DNA of 5,252 nucleotides, from positions 1 to 5,252 of the forward strand of contig CAUCYJ010000170.1 in NCBI GenBank assembly GCA_958446945.1, written 5' to 3'. This document shows, piece by piece, positions 1-5,099 of this stretch. The stretch comes from UBA9414 sp958446945. GTDB taxonomy: Bacteria > Bacillota > Clostridia > Lachnospirales > Lachnospiraceae. The notes under the pieces were generated by a model. It saw nothing but the letters and a program-made list of their open reading frames with translations, did not search any database and had not been told where the DNA came from. The translations under genes were made by a program, and so were the position numbers. How positions within the stretch are numbered: the stretch's first letter is position 1; the number at the start of each line of letters is the position of its first letter.

Positions 1-375
1 CTGCACATACGGTACTCCCCTCATATAAGTTGCTGCTGCAAATCCGGTTAAATCGCCCACTACGCCTCCTCCAAGCGCAATCACAAGATCGCTTCTTGAC
101 ATTTTTGCTTCCAACATCGAACTGTAGATACCTGGAAGCGTCTGAAAGCTTTTGGACGGTTCTCCATGTGGAATAATTGTCTGAAAACATTCATAATGCT
201 CTCTTAATCCCTGGAGCAGTTTTTCTCCATAAAGTGCAAATACCGAATCATCAGACACTACCATAATCTTTCCTTTTGGAAATATCTCCGCAATATACTT
301 TGATGCCTTTTCCAAAATTCCACGCTCTATTTCAATCGGATAACTCTGTTCTCCAAGATGAACTGTTAACTGCAT
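1..375 (-). CDS. aroB: 3-dehydroquinate synthase, N-terminal 125 residues (cut by window edge)
   Basis: This enzyme converts DAHP to 3-dehydroquinate, the second step of the shikimate pathway, in the cytoplasm using NAD+ and a divalent metal. The reading frame is open from the ATG at 375 to base 1, giving 125 residues of a protein usually about 350-360 long; the remainder lies outside the window. Residues 101-108 read LGGGVVGD, followed by the GFAAATYMRG stretch. This is the glycine-rich nucleotide-binding signature of the dehydroquinate synthase family, and the PHGEPSKS segment at about 69-76 is also typical. The metal ligands and the C-terminal helical domain are not visible. The start is supported by AGGTG at 383-387, 7 nt upstream, lying inside the end of aroF. 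The gap to the aroF stop is 4 nt, so the two genes should be co-transcribed and probably translationally coupled. The product of AroF is the substrate of AroB. No frameshift is seen. Confidence 0.95.
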   Translation of the reverse strand, partial: MQLTVHLGEQSYPIEIERGILEKASKYIAEIFPKGKIMVVSDDSVFALYGEKLLQGLREHYECFQTIIPHGEPSKSFQTLPGIYSSMLEAKMSRSDLVIALGGGVVGDLTGFAAATYMRGVPYVQ

Positions 376-379
376 TTTA

Positions 380-1393
380 CTACACCTGCTTTCCTACTAC
401 CGGAGCAATCTTTGTGATTGCCTGAATCAGTGCATCATATTTCTCTGGTTTCAATGATTGTGCGCCATCGCAGAGCGCATTCGCCGGATCATTATGCACT
501 TCAATCATCAGTCCGTCTGCTCCTGCTGCTACAGCTGCCTTTGCCATTGGTTCCACCAGCCACCATTTGCCTCCCGCATGACTCGGATCAATAATAATCG
601 GAAGATGAGTCATGCTTTTGATTACCGGAATCGCCTGCAGATCTAATGTATTTCTTGTATAAGACTCAAATGTCCGGATTCCACGTTCACAAAGGATTAC
701 ATTTTCATTTCCTGCTGCCATTATATATTCTGCTGCCATAATCCACTCTTCATAAGTTGCATTTAATCCTCGTTTCAAAAGGATTGGACGTTTTGTCTCT
801 CCAAGATGTTTTAACATATCGAAATTCTGCATATTTCTTGCACCAACCTGGATTAAATCTACTTTTTCATCGAACAGTTCTAAATGTTCCAGCGACATCA
901 GCTCTGTCACAATCGGAAGTCCGGTTTCCTTTCTTGCAGTACAGAGGATTTCTAACCCTCGCTCACCCATTCCCTGGAATGCATATGGACTTGTGCGCGG
1001 TTTAAATGCCCCGCCTCGCAGTAAATTCGCTCCTGATTTCTTCGCTGCTCTCGCAATCTCAATTACCTGTTCTTCAGATTCTACGGAACATGGACCTGCA
1101 ATCAGCGCCAGATGATTGCCTCCTACTTTGACTCCACTGACATCAATCACAGAATCCTCCGGATGAAAAGCTCTGTTTACTAATTTATATGGTTCCTGCA
1201 CATGCATAACCTTTTCCACACAAGGTTCTACTTCAAACAGTCTGGAATCCACACTTGTCGTATCTCCAATACATCCGATAATCGTCATTCCTTCTCCGAT
1301 TACTGTATGTGTTTTCAAACCTTTTGCTAACACTAACTGTTCTACATGTTTTACTTCTTTTTCTCCTGTCCCCGGTCTTAATACAATAATCAT
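380..1393 (-). CDS. aroF: 3-deoxy-7-phosphoheptulonate (DAHP) synthase, type I-beta with N-terminal regulatory domain
   Basis: This enzyme condenses phosphoenolpyruvate and erythrose 4-phosphate to DAHP, the committed step of aromatic amino acid synthesis. The chosen start is the ATG at 1391-1393 (MIIVLRPG), giving 337 residues, close to the 338 of the Thermotoga maritima enzyme. AAAGGAGA at 1402-1409 sits 8 nt upstream. The frame stays open up to 1498, but that extension would translate the T-box terminator and is rejected. Residues 1 to about 70 form a small ferredoxin-like/ACT-type regulatory domain and the rest is the catalytic barrel. The metal ligands fall at the positions known for the T. 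maritima enzyme: C102 (GPCSVES), H272 (DPSHAGG), E298 (MIEVH) and D309 (CDGAQS). The PEP/phosphate-binding KPRTSPYAFQG begins at 131, and GARN (184-187) and LLKRG (205-209) are also intact. Feedback inhibition through the N-terminal domain is known in this class, but the effector here is not readable. Expression is predicted to be under the Phe-type T-box upstream. The gene could equally be called aroG or aroA in other naming schemes. Confidence 0.97.
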   Translation of the reverse strand: MIIVLRPGTGEKEVKHVEQLVLAKGLKTHTVIGEGMTIIGCIGDTTSVDSRLFEVEPCVEKVMHVQEPYKLVNRAFHPEDSVIDVSGVKVGGNHLALIAGPCSVESEEQVIEIARAAKKSGANLLRGGAFKPRTSPYAFQGMGERGLEILCTARKETGLPIVTELMSLEHLELFDEKVDLIQVGARNMQNFDMLKHLGETKRPILLKRGLNATYEEWIMAAEYIMAAGNENVILCERGIRTFESYTRNTLDLQAIPVIKSMTHLPIIIDPSHAGGKWWLVEPMAKAAVAAGADGLMIEVHNDPANALCDGAQSLKPEKYDALIQAITKIAPVVGKQV

Positions 1394-1401
1394 TTTTATC
1401 T

Positions 1402-1409
1402 TCTCCTTT
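1402..1409 (-). promoter_or_regulatory. aroF ribosome binding site
   Basis: AAAGGAGA lies 8 nt before the ATG at 1393. It decides the start: no comparable site precedes the longer in-frame ATG at 1498, which lies inside the T-box terminator region. Confidence 0.85.
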
Positions 1410-1420
1410 GCTTTGAAAAT

Positions 1421-1449
1421 TTTATACAAGTTTCTGTTAACTCTCTCAA
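1421..1449 (-). promoter_or_regulatory. Possible secondary promoter between the T-box terminator and aroF
   Basis: On the minus strand, TTGAGA (1444-1449) is followed by a 17-nt spacer and TATAAA (1421-1426). Each hexamer is one base from consensus and the spacing is optimal. Transcription would start near 1414, just upstream of the ribosome binding site at 1402-1409, giving a leader of about 20 nt. It lies after the terminator U-tract, so it would bypass the T-box. This is inferred from sequence alone, and AT-rich leaders can produce such matches by chance. Confidence 0.4.
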
Positions 1450-1454
1450 ATGCG

Positions 1455-1495
1455 AAAAAACTCCCGCCCTCCTGGTTAAACCAGAGGGCGAGAGT
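1455..1495 (-). terminator. T-box intrinsic terminator upstream of aroF
   Basis: In the transcript, ACTCTCGCCCTC (1495-1484) pairs with GAGGGCGGGAGT (1471-1460), with one G-U pair. The inner TGGT/ACCA pairs close a 3-nt loop and leave a single bulged G. Six U residues follow immediately (1460-1455). The 5' arm of this hairpin is the same sequence used by the antiterminator, so the two folds exclude each other. The opposite strand has no matching U-tract after the stem, so this is a one-direction terminator. It may also stop read-through from the deacetylase gene, which has no visible terminator of its own. Confidence 0.93.
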
Positions 1496-1521
1496 CATAA
1501 ATCCTTCGCGGTTCCACCTCT
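1483..1521 (-). promoter_or_regulatory. T-box antiterminator with 7-nt tRNA-binding bulge
   Basis: AGAGG (1521-1517) pairs with CCTCT (1487-1483), and GCG (1509-1507) pairs with CGC (1490-1488). Together they enclose the canonical 7-nt bulge UGGAACC (1516-1510). The 3' arm is the 5' arm of the terminator, so formation prevents termination. The first four bulge bases, UGGA, are expected to pair with the tRNA 3' end NCCA, which predicts discriminator base U73. That does not match the usual A73 of bacterial tRNAPhe. Confidence 0.9.
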
Positions 1522-1644
1522 TTTTACAGATTCTTCACAAAATCTGCCTCATGAAGTACGCTGCTAATTCACAGATAATACTTCTGCATGATAACGGCTG
1601 CAACCGGAGATGCCTACTGTTGTTTCAGCACTCTACTCCAAGAG

Positions 1645-1647
1645 GAA
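1645..1647 (-). promoter_or_regulatory. T-box specifier triplet UUC (Phe)
   Basis: The triplet follows GAA in the 3' strand of the Stem I specifier loop, directly before the CTCTT arm of the lower helix. UUC would pair with the GAA anticodon of tRNAPhe, which suits control of an aromatic pathway gene. Shifting by one or two bases gives AUU (Ile) or UCC (Ser), which fit the pathway poorly. Confidence 0.75.
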
Positions 1648-1760
1648 TTCGATATTGTCTGCTATGCTCCGCTTCCACCATCCGGAACTCTCTGTATCAG
1701 CTTCTCAATATCTACTCTTTCTTTTCATCGTATTTAAGAGCGGATATATTATTTTTTACA

Positions 1761-1789
1761 ATAGTACATTGTTTTGATACATTTGTCAA
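1761..1789 (-). promoter_or_regulatory. Promoter of the T-box/aroF-aroB transcript
   Basis: TTGACA (1784-1789) and TACTAT (1761-1766) are separated by exactly 17 nt, a near-perfect vegetative (sigma-A type) promoter. Transcription should start near 1754, just upstream of Stem I of the T-box. The -35 hexamer begins one base after the deacetylase stop codon (1790-1792), so the promoter occupies essentially all of the space between that gene and the leader. Confidence 0.88.
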
Positions 1790-3238
1790 CTACTCTTCAT
1801 TCGGATAGAATGAGTAATATTCTTCGCCATTCTGAAGTGCGATCCCTCTCGCTTCTGCCAATTCCTCGATTGTCACAAGCTGGTATCCCTTATCCACCAA
1901 CTGCGGTATGGCAGCAATCGCTGCATCAATAGATTCTGTATGAATATCATGCATCAGAACGATATCTCCATCCCCAGCTTCATTTATAATACAATCAATC
2001 GTCTGTTGTACATTTCTTGTCTTCCAGTCAAGTGTATCAATAGACCACATTCCAAGCGGCATCCCGGCATTCGCACGAACTTCGTCATTCTTTGCTCCAT
2101 AAGGCGGACGGAGAATTGTAGCTCCATGACCAATATAGCCCGTGAGCAAGTCATTTACCCCGCCAATCTCTGCCTGAATCCCTGCTGCATCTAAATGTGT
2201 CAGCTGTGGATGTGACATTGTATGATTGCCAATCTGACAGCCTATCTCTTCCATCTTCTGAACAGTTGCCGCAACATCAACTCTGCTGTTCTGAAGTCCT
2301 GTACCTGTCATAAAGAATGTTGCTTTTGAATTATACTGTTCCAGCACATTCAAAAGTTCCATTGTACGTTCCCCTGGACCATCATCAAACGTCAGCGCCA
2401 TCATTGGCTTTGTCAGATCAAGGGAACTCTCTTTCGATTTAAGCTTTCCGTCTTTTGCAAAAACGCAGTCACTTGCACCAATATGCTTCTCCCCTGTTAC
2501 CATTCTGGCTTCTCTGTCAAAATAATATGTATCTTCTCCAAGCTTAACCCAGCCAACAGCTGCTTTCCCATCCTCTTGAAGATAGTACTTCGCTCCATCA
2601 CGTTCCTGCCATCCTGTCTGCATCACACCTTCTTTATTAAACAGGTATTGTGCATTCTTAATCGTCTGCCAGCCTGTCACTTTATTTCCTTCTGCATCAA
2701 AGTAATACATCTTGCCCTTAGAAGGAATAAAACTTTCGGTTACATAAGCCCCTTCAAGATTCTTAAACTTATTGCCGTCCCACTCACCATATTTATTCTT
2801 TACCGTCAGAAGTCCATCTTTTGTATACACTTGAACTTTTCCAAGCCATTTGTTGATTAATGCGTTCTCTAACTCTTTCGAAAGCTTAACATCTACCGGA
2901 AATTCTCCTTCCGTTACGCCATCGGCATCACACTTCAATTCAATTCCTTCACCGCTTTTCAGCTGTTCCGCCAGATCTTTCACAGTCATATTCGTCTTTT
3001 CATCAAGTACGGTATCTTCGTCTCCTTCAACCTCTACCTGAACTCCAAGTGCAGGTATCTCTGCTTCCTGAAGCATGGATTCCACAGCTCCTGTTACTTT
3101 AACTCTGGTAAATTTTTCCTTACTGGCAGCTGCTGCCGTATTGCATAGCAAAACTACCAGTACCAGTAATGCCGCAAGGCCCATCTGGCGTCTGCGTAAA
3201 AAGCGTTGTCTCCTTCTGTTTCTAATCTGACTTTCCAT
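1790..3238 (-). CDS. Secreted polysaccharide (peptidoglycan-type) deacetylase with cell-wall-binding repeats and NodB domain
   Basis: This is a 482-residue exported enzyme predicted to remove acetyl groups from an N-acetylated surface glycan, probably peptidoglycan; the substrate is inferred. The N-terminus is strongly basic (NRRRQRFLRRRQ), followed by a hydrophobic segment (about 19-32) and AAAA at 35-38, a likely signal peptidase I site. No lipobox is present. Residues 44-170 are a region I do not recognise. Residues 174-273 hold 20-residue repeats of the YYFDxxGxxxTGW type (CW_binding/glucan-binding-like), with F180, F200, F240 and F260 in register and GW at 189-190, 209-210 and 229-230. 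The NodB domain spans about 278-465 with all family motifs: TFDDGP (D285, D286), HTMSH (H339, H343), RPPYGA (377-382), DTLDW (401-405) and LMHDIH with H430. By homology to pneumococcal PgdA, D285 is the base, D286/H339/H343 bind metal and H430 is the acid. The ATG is preceded by AGAAGGAG (3249-3256), 10 nt upstream. Neighbouring genes are biosynthetic and do not explain its role. Confidence 0.93.
   Translation of the reverse strand: MESQIRNRRRQRFLRRRQMGLAALLVLVVLLCNTAAAASKEKFTRVKVTGAVESMLQEAEIPALGVQVEVEGDEDTVLDEKTNMTVKDLAEQLKSGEGIELKCDADGVTEGEFPVDVKLSKELENALINKWLGKVQVYTKDGLLTVKNKYGEWDGNKFKNLEGAYVTESFIPSKGKMYYFDAEGNKVTGWQTIKNAQYLFNKEGVMQTGWQERDGAKYYLQEDGKAAVGWVKLGEDTYYFDREARMVTGEKHIGASDCVFAKDGKLKSKESSLDLTKPMMALTFDDGPGERTMELLNVLEQYNSKATFFMTGTGLQNSRVDVAATVQKMEEIGCQIGNHTMSHPQLTHLDAAGIQAEIGGVNDLLTGYIGHGATILRPPYGAKNDEVRANAGMPLGMWSIDTLDWKTRNVQQTIDCIINEAGDGDIVLMHDIHTESIDAAIAAIPQLVDKGYQLVTIEELAEARGIALQNGEEYYSFYPNEE
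2420..2719 (-). repeat. Tandem 20-residue cell-wall-binding repeats inside the deacetylase gene
   Basis: This 300-base stretch encodes residues 174-273, five back-to-back 20-residue units. Each has an aromatic or hydrophobic residue at the same place (F180, F200, L220, F240, F260). GW closes the first three units (189-190, 209-210, 229-230). The fourth ends in GE instead of GW and the fifth is clearly degenerate. The repeats are conserved at protein level, not as DNA repeats. Repeats of this type anchor clostridial and streptococcal proteins to wall polymers. The ligand here is unknown. Confidence 0.8.
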
Positions 3239-3248
3239 CTGACTGTAT

Positions 3249-3256
3249 CTCCTTCT
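3249..3256 (-). promoter_or_regulatory. Deacetylase ribosome binding site
   Basis: AGAAGGAG lies 10 nt upstream of the ATG at 3238. It supports this start over the internal Met19, which has no such site and would remove the basic n-region of the signal peptide. Confidence 0.8.
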
Positions 3257-3280
3257 ATAAAAATCCTCATCTCCTTTTTT

Positions 3281-3309
3281 ATTATATCGAATCTTGTCAG
3301 ATTAAGCAA
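3281..3309 (-). promoter_or_regulatory. Probable promoter of the deacetylase gene
   Basis: A perfect TATAAT (3281-3286) has a 17-nt spacer to TTGCTT (3304-3309), which matches only the TTG of the -35 consensus. The start would be near 3274, giving a leader of roughly 35 nt ahead of the gene. The spacer contains the inverted repeat AATCT-TGTC-AGATT, a possible operator. The gene may also receive read-through from ilvD-ilvB. Confidence 0.65.
3290..3303. repeat. Short inverted repeat in the deacetylase promoter spacer
   Basis: AATCT and AGATT form 5-bp perfect arms around a 4-nt centre, lying wholly between the predicted -35 and -10 hexamers. A protein bound there would block RNA polymerase, so it is a candidate operator. 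It is short enough to occur by chance. Confidence 0.35.
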
Positions 3310-3381
3310 TTACTCTAATTCTTAAAACTCTGTCAAATCCCTTAATATCTTCTTCAAAATTTCTTAACATTTTTCAGCAAT

Positions 3382-3395
3382 AGCTATGCATAGCT
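3382..3395. repeat. 14-bp perfect palindrome downstream of ilvB
   Basis: AGCTATGCATAGCT is self-complementary with no spacer, starting 10 nt after the ilvB stop codon. It has no following U-tract on either strand, so it is not a convincing intrinsic terminator. As RNA it could only fold with a loop at its centre, leaving about 5 bp. It may be a protein-binding site or a mere composition effect. Confidence 0.5.
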
Positions 3396-3405
3396 GACAA
3401 TATAT

Positions 3406-5085
3406 TTATAACTGTTCCATATCTTCTTCACTAAACACTTCACTAATTGCCGCCCCCGGCGCTACCATAGGCCATACCTTCTCATCTGCGTCAATCTGAC
3501 AGTCAATCACGACCGGTCGCCCAAGTGTCAGCGCCTTCTGAAACGCTTCCTGAAACTCTTTTCGCGTCACCGCGCGCATTCCTTCTGCCCCCATTGCCTC
3601 TGCAAGTTTTACAAAATCTACCGCATCATTCAGTACAGTTGCAGAATAGCGTTTTTCATAAAATAAATTCTGCCATTGACGTACCATTCCAAGTACATGA
3701 TTATTCAGTACAACTTGAATAATCGGAATATGATATCTTGCAGCCGTAGCAATCTCGTTCATATTCATTCGGAAACATCCGTCGCCTGCAATATTAACAA
3801 CAACCTTCTCTTTCACACCAAGTTTTGCACCAATTGATGCGCCAAGTCCATATCCCATCGTTCCCAATCCACCGGAAGTCAAAAATGTACGTGGTTTCGA
3901 ATATTTATAAAACTGCGCTGCCCACATTTGATTCTGTCCGACTTCTGTCGTAATCACTGCTTCTCCCTTTGTCTGTCGGTAGATTTCTTCCACAACATAC
4001 GGACCACTTAATACTTCCGGATGATATGTCAGCGGATATTTCTTCTGATACATCTGAATCTGCTCAATCCATTCGTGATGATCCTGCTGATCAAACCGTT
4101 CATTTAATAATTTCAGAACTTCTTTTAAATCCCCCGAAATACTCGCATCCGTAATAATATTTTTATCCACTTCCACTGGATCCACATCTATTTGAAGAAT
4201 CTTCGCTTTATTTGCAAATTTGGCTGCATTTCCTGTAACACGGTCACTAAATCTGGCTCCTGCAACTACAAGCAAATCACACTCACTCACACCATGATTA
4301 GAGGTTTTTGTACCATGCATTCCAAGCATTCCCGTATAGAGCGGATCTGTTCCCGGAAAACCGCCCTTTCCCATCAGAGAATCGCAAACAGGCGCATCCA
4401 ACTTATGTGCAAATTCCAAAAGTTCTTCGGATGCTCCTGAAAGAATTGCCCCGCCTCCTACAAAAATGTACGGTCTTTTACTATCCTTCAGCATCCGAAC
4501 AGCTATATCAATATCTGTCTCTGTAATGTGTTCTGTTACCGGTTTAATCTCTTTTTTTTCTATTTTCGCATATTCTGCCGTCTGTGCCGTTATATCCTTT
4601 GGAATATCAATCAATACCGGACCTGGACGTCCAGTTCGTGCTATCTCAAACGCCCTTCGAATTGTATCTGCCAGTTTCTCCACATCTTTGACAATATAGT
4701 TATGTTTCGTAATTGGCATTGTAATTCCTGCAATGTCAATTTCCTGAAAACTATCTTTTCCAAGCAGGCTCACTCCTACATTACAGGTAATTGCAACAAC
4801 CGGAACGGAGTCCATATAAGCAGTTGCAATTCCTGTTACCAGATTTGTAGCTCCCGGTCCGCTTGTGGCAAAACATACACCAACTCTTCCCGTTGCTCTT
4901 GCATAACCGTCGGCAGCATGCGCTGCTCCCTGTTCATGTGACGTTAAAATATGTGTGATTTCATCACTATGTTGATAGAGGGCATCATAGACATTCAAAA
5001 TTGCTCCTCCCGGATATCCGAAAACAGTATCTACCCCCTGTTCTTTTAGACATTCTATTACTATTTCAGCTCCTGTCAACTTCAT
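3406..5085 (-). CDS. ilvB: Acetolactate synthase, large (catalytic) subunit
   Basis: This ThDP-, FAD- and Mg-dependent enzyme makes 2-acetolactate (Val/Leu branch) or 2-aceto-2-hydroxybutyrate (Ile branch). The 559-residue length is normal for the family. The N-terminal pyrimidine-binding domain contains the FGYPGGAIL motif (22-30) and the catalytic glutamate E51 in SHEQGAAHAADGYA. The central FAD-type domain spans about 190-340, with FVGGGA (208-213) and GARFSDRVTG (276-285). The C-terminal domain contains EVGQNQMWA (381-389), the ThDP/Mg motif GDG (434-436) with NN at 461-462, and VRQWQ with W471, the tryptophan of the herbicide-binding region in this family. These features favour an anabolic AHAS over the FAD-independent catabolic AlsS, although the distinction is partly inferred. 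The start is set by AGGAGGAG (5092-5099), 6 nt upstream, which overlaps the ilvD stop codon. No regulatory subunit gene (ilvN) follows; the next gene is the deacetylase. Confidence 0.96.
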   Translation of the reverse strand: MKLTGAEIVIECLKEQGVDTVFGYPGGAILNVYDALYQHSDEITHILTSHEQGAAHAADGYARATGRVGVCFATSGPGATNLVTGIATAYMDSVPVVAITCNVGVSLLGKDSFQEIDIAGITMPITKHNYIVKDVEKLADTIRRAFEIARTGRPGPVLIDIPKDITAQTAEYAKIEKKEIKPVTEHITETDIDIAVRMLKDSKRPYIFVGGGAILSGASEELLEFAHKLDAPVCDSLMGKGGFPGTDPLYTGMLGMHGTKTSNHGVSECDLLVVAGARFSDRVTGNAAKFANKAKILQIDVDPVEVDKNIITDASISGDLKEVLKLLNERFDQQDHHEWIEQIQMYQKKYPLTYHPEVLSGPYVVEEIYRQTKGEAVITTEVGQNQMWAAQFYKYSKPRTFLTSGGLGTMGYGLGASIGAKLGVKEKVVVNIAGDGCFRMNMNEIATAARYHIPIIQVVLNNHVLGMVRQWQNLFYEKRYSATVLNDAVDFVKLAEAMGAEGMRAVTRKEFQEAFQKALTLGRPVVIDCQIDADEKVWPMVAPGAAISEVFSEEDMEQL

Positions 5086-5091
5086 AAACCT

Positions 5092-5099
5092 CTCCTCCT
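5092..5099 (-). promoter_or_regulatory. ilvB ribosome binding site overlapping the ilvD stop codon
   Basis: AGGAGGAG, a very strong site, lies 6 nt before the ilvB ATG, and its first two bases belong to the ilvD TAG (5100-5098). Ribosomes ending on ilvD would release on top of the ilvB initiation site, which suggests translational coupling. Confidence 0.85.

Larger units (their letters stand above)
1455..1754 (-). ncRNA. T-box riboswitch leader of aroF-aroB, predicted tRNAPhe specificity
   Basis: This is a cis-acting leader in which an uncharged tRNA pairs with a specifier codon and with the T-box bulge, stabilising an antiterminator so that aroF-aroB are transcribed. It fills the gap between the deacetylase and aroF, which holds no other gene. 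Stem I shows the AGAGTA / GAA internal-loop arrangement: AAGAG (1719-1715) pairs with CTCTT (1644-1640), and GATATTG (1712-1706) pairs with CAATATC (1657-1651). Between them, the 3' strand reads GAA then UUC, making UUC the specifier. The AGAGAG and GGTGGAAGC elements of distal Stem I and the typical GGTTGCAGCCGTTATC stretch follow. A hairpin at 1546-1527 (CAGATT/AATCTG) precedes the T-box sequence GGTGGAACCGCG (1518-1507). Leader start and end are estimates from the promoter and the U-tract. Confidence 0.93.

Noticed and set aside
757..1005. Plus-strand open frame antisense to aroF
   Set aside because: It is a shadow of the aroF coding frame, with no ribosome binding site or protein-like features.
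1394..1498. A 35-codon N-terminal extension of aroF starting at 1498
   Set aside because: It would translate the T-box terminator hairpin and U-tract and has no ribosome binding site. The ATG at 1393 has a good site and gives the length and metal-ligand numbering of the family.
1413..1808. 131-codon open frame on the plus strand across the aroF leader
   Set aside because: It is the antisense of the T-box leader and its promoter. It has no recognisable protein features, and the region is fully explained by RNA structure on the minus strand.
2483..3041. Plus-strand open frames antisense to the deacetylase
   Set aside because: They are Cys/Phe/Ser-rich or low-complexity translations mirroring the repeat region and N-terminal region of the real gene; no independent support.
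3207..3238. Deacetylase as a lipoprotein because of Cys32 in the hydrophobic segment
   Set aside because: The residues before Cys32 are VLL, which lack the small residue needed at the -1 position of a lipobox. The AAAA at 35-38 fits ordinary signal peptidase cleavage better.
3308..3336. Perfect TTGACA at 3331-3336 as the -35 of the deacetylase promoter
   Set aside because: At 16-18 nt downstream there are only AGTAAT, GTAATT or TAATTG, which are poor -10 matches. The TATAAT at 3281-3286 with a weaker -35 is better placed for the gene.
3382..3396. Palindrome after ilvB as an intrinsic terminator
   Set aside because: It has only a short stem once a loop is allowed and is followed by A-rich sequence with no U-tract on either strand.
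4192..4941. Several overlapping plus-strand frames antisense to ilvB
   Set aside because: They overlap one another in different frames inside a fully conserved ilvB, and their Cys-rich translations resemble no protein family.
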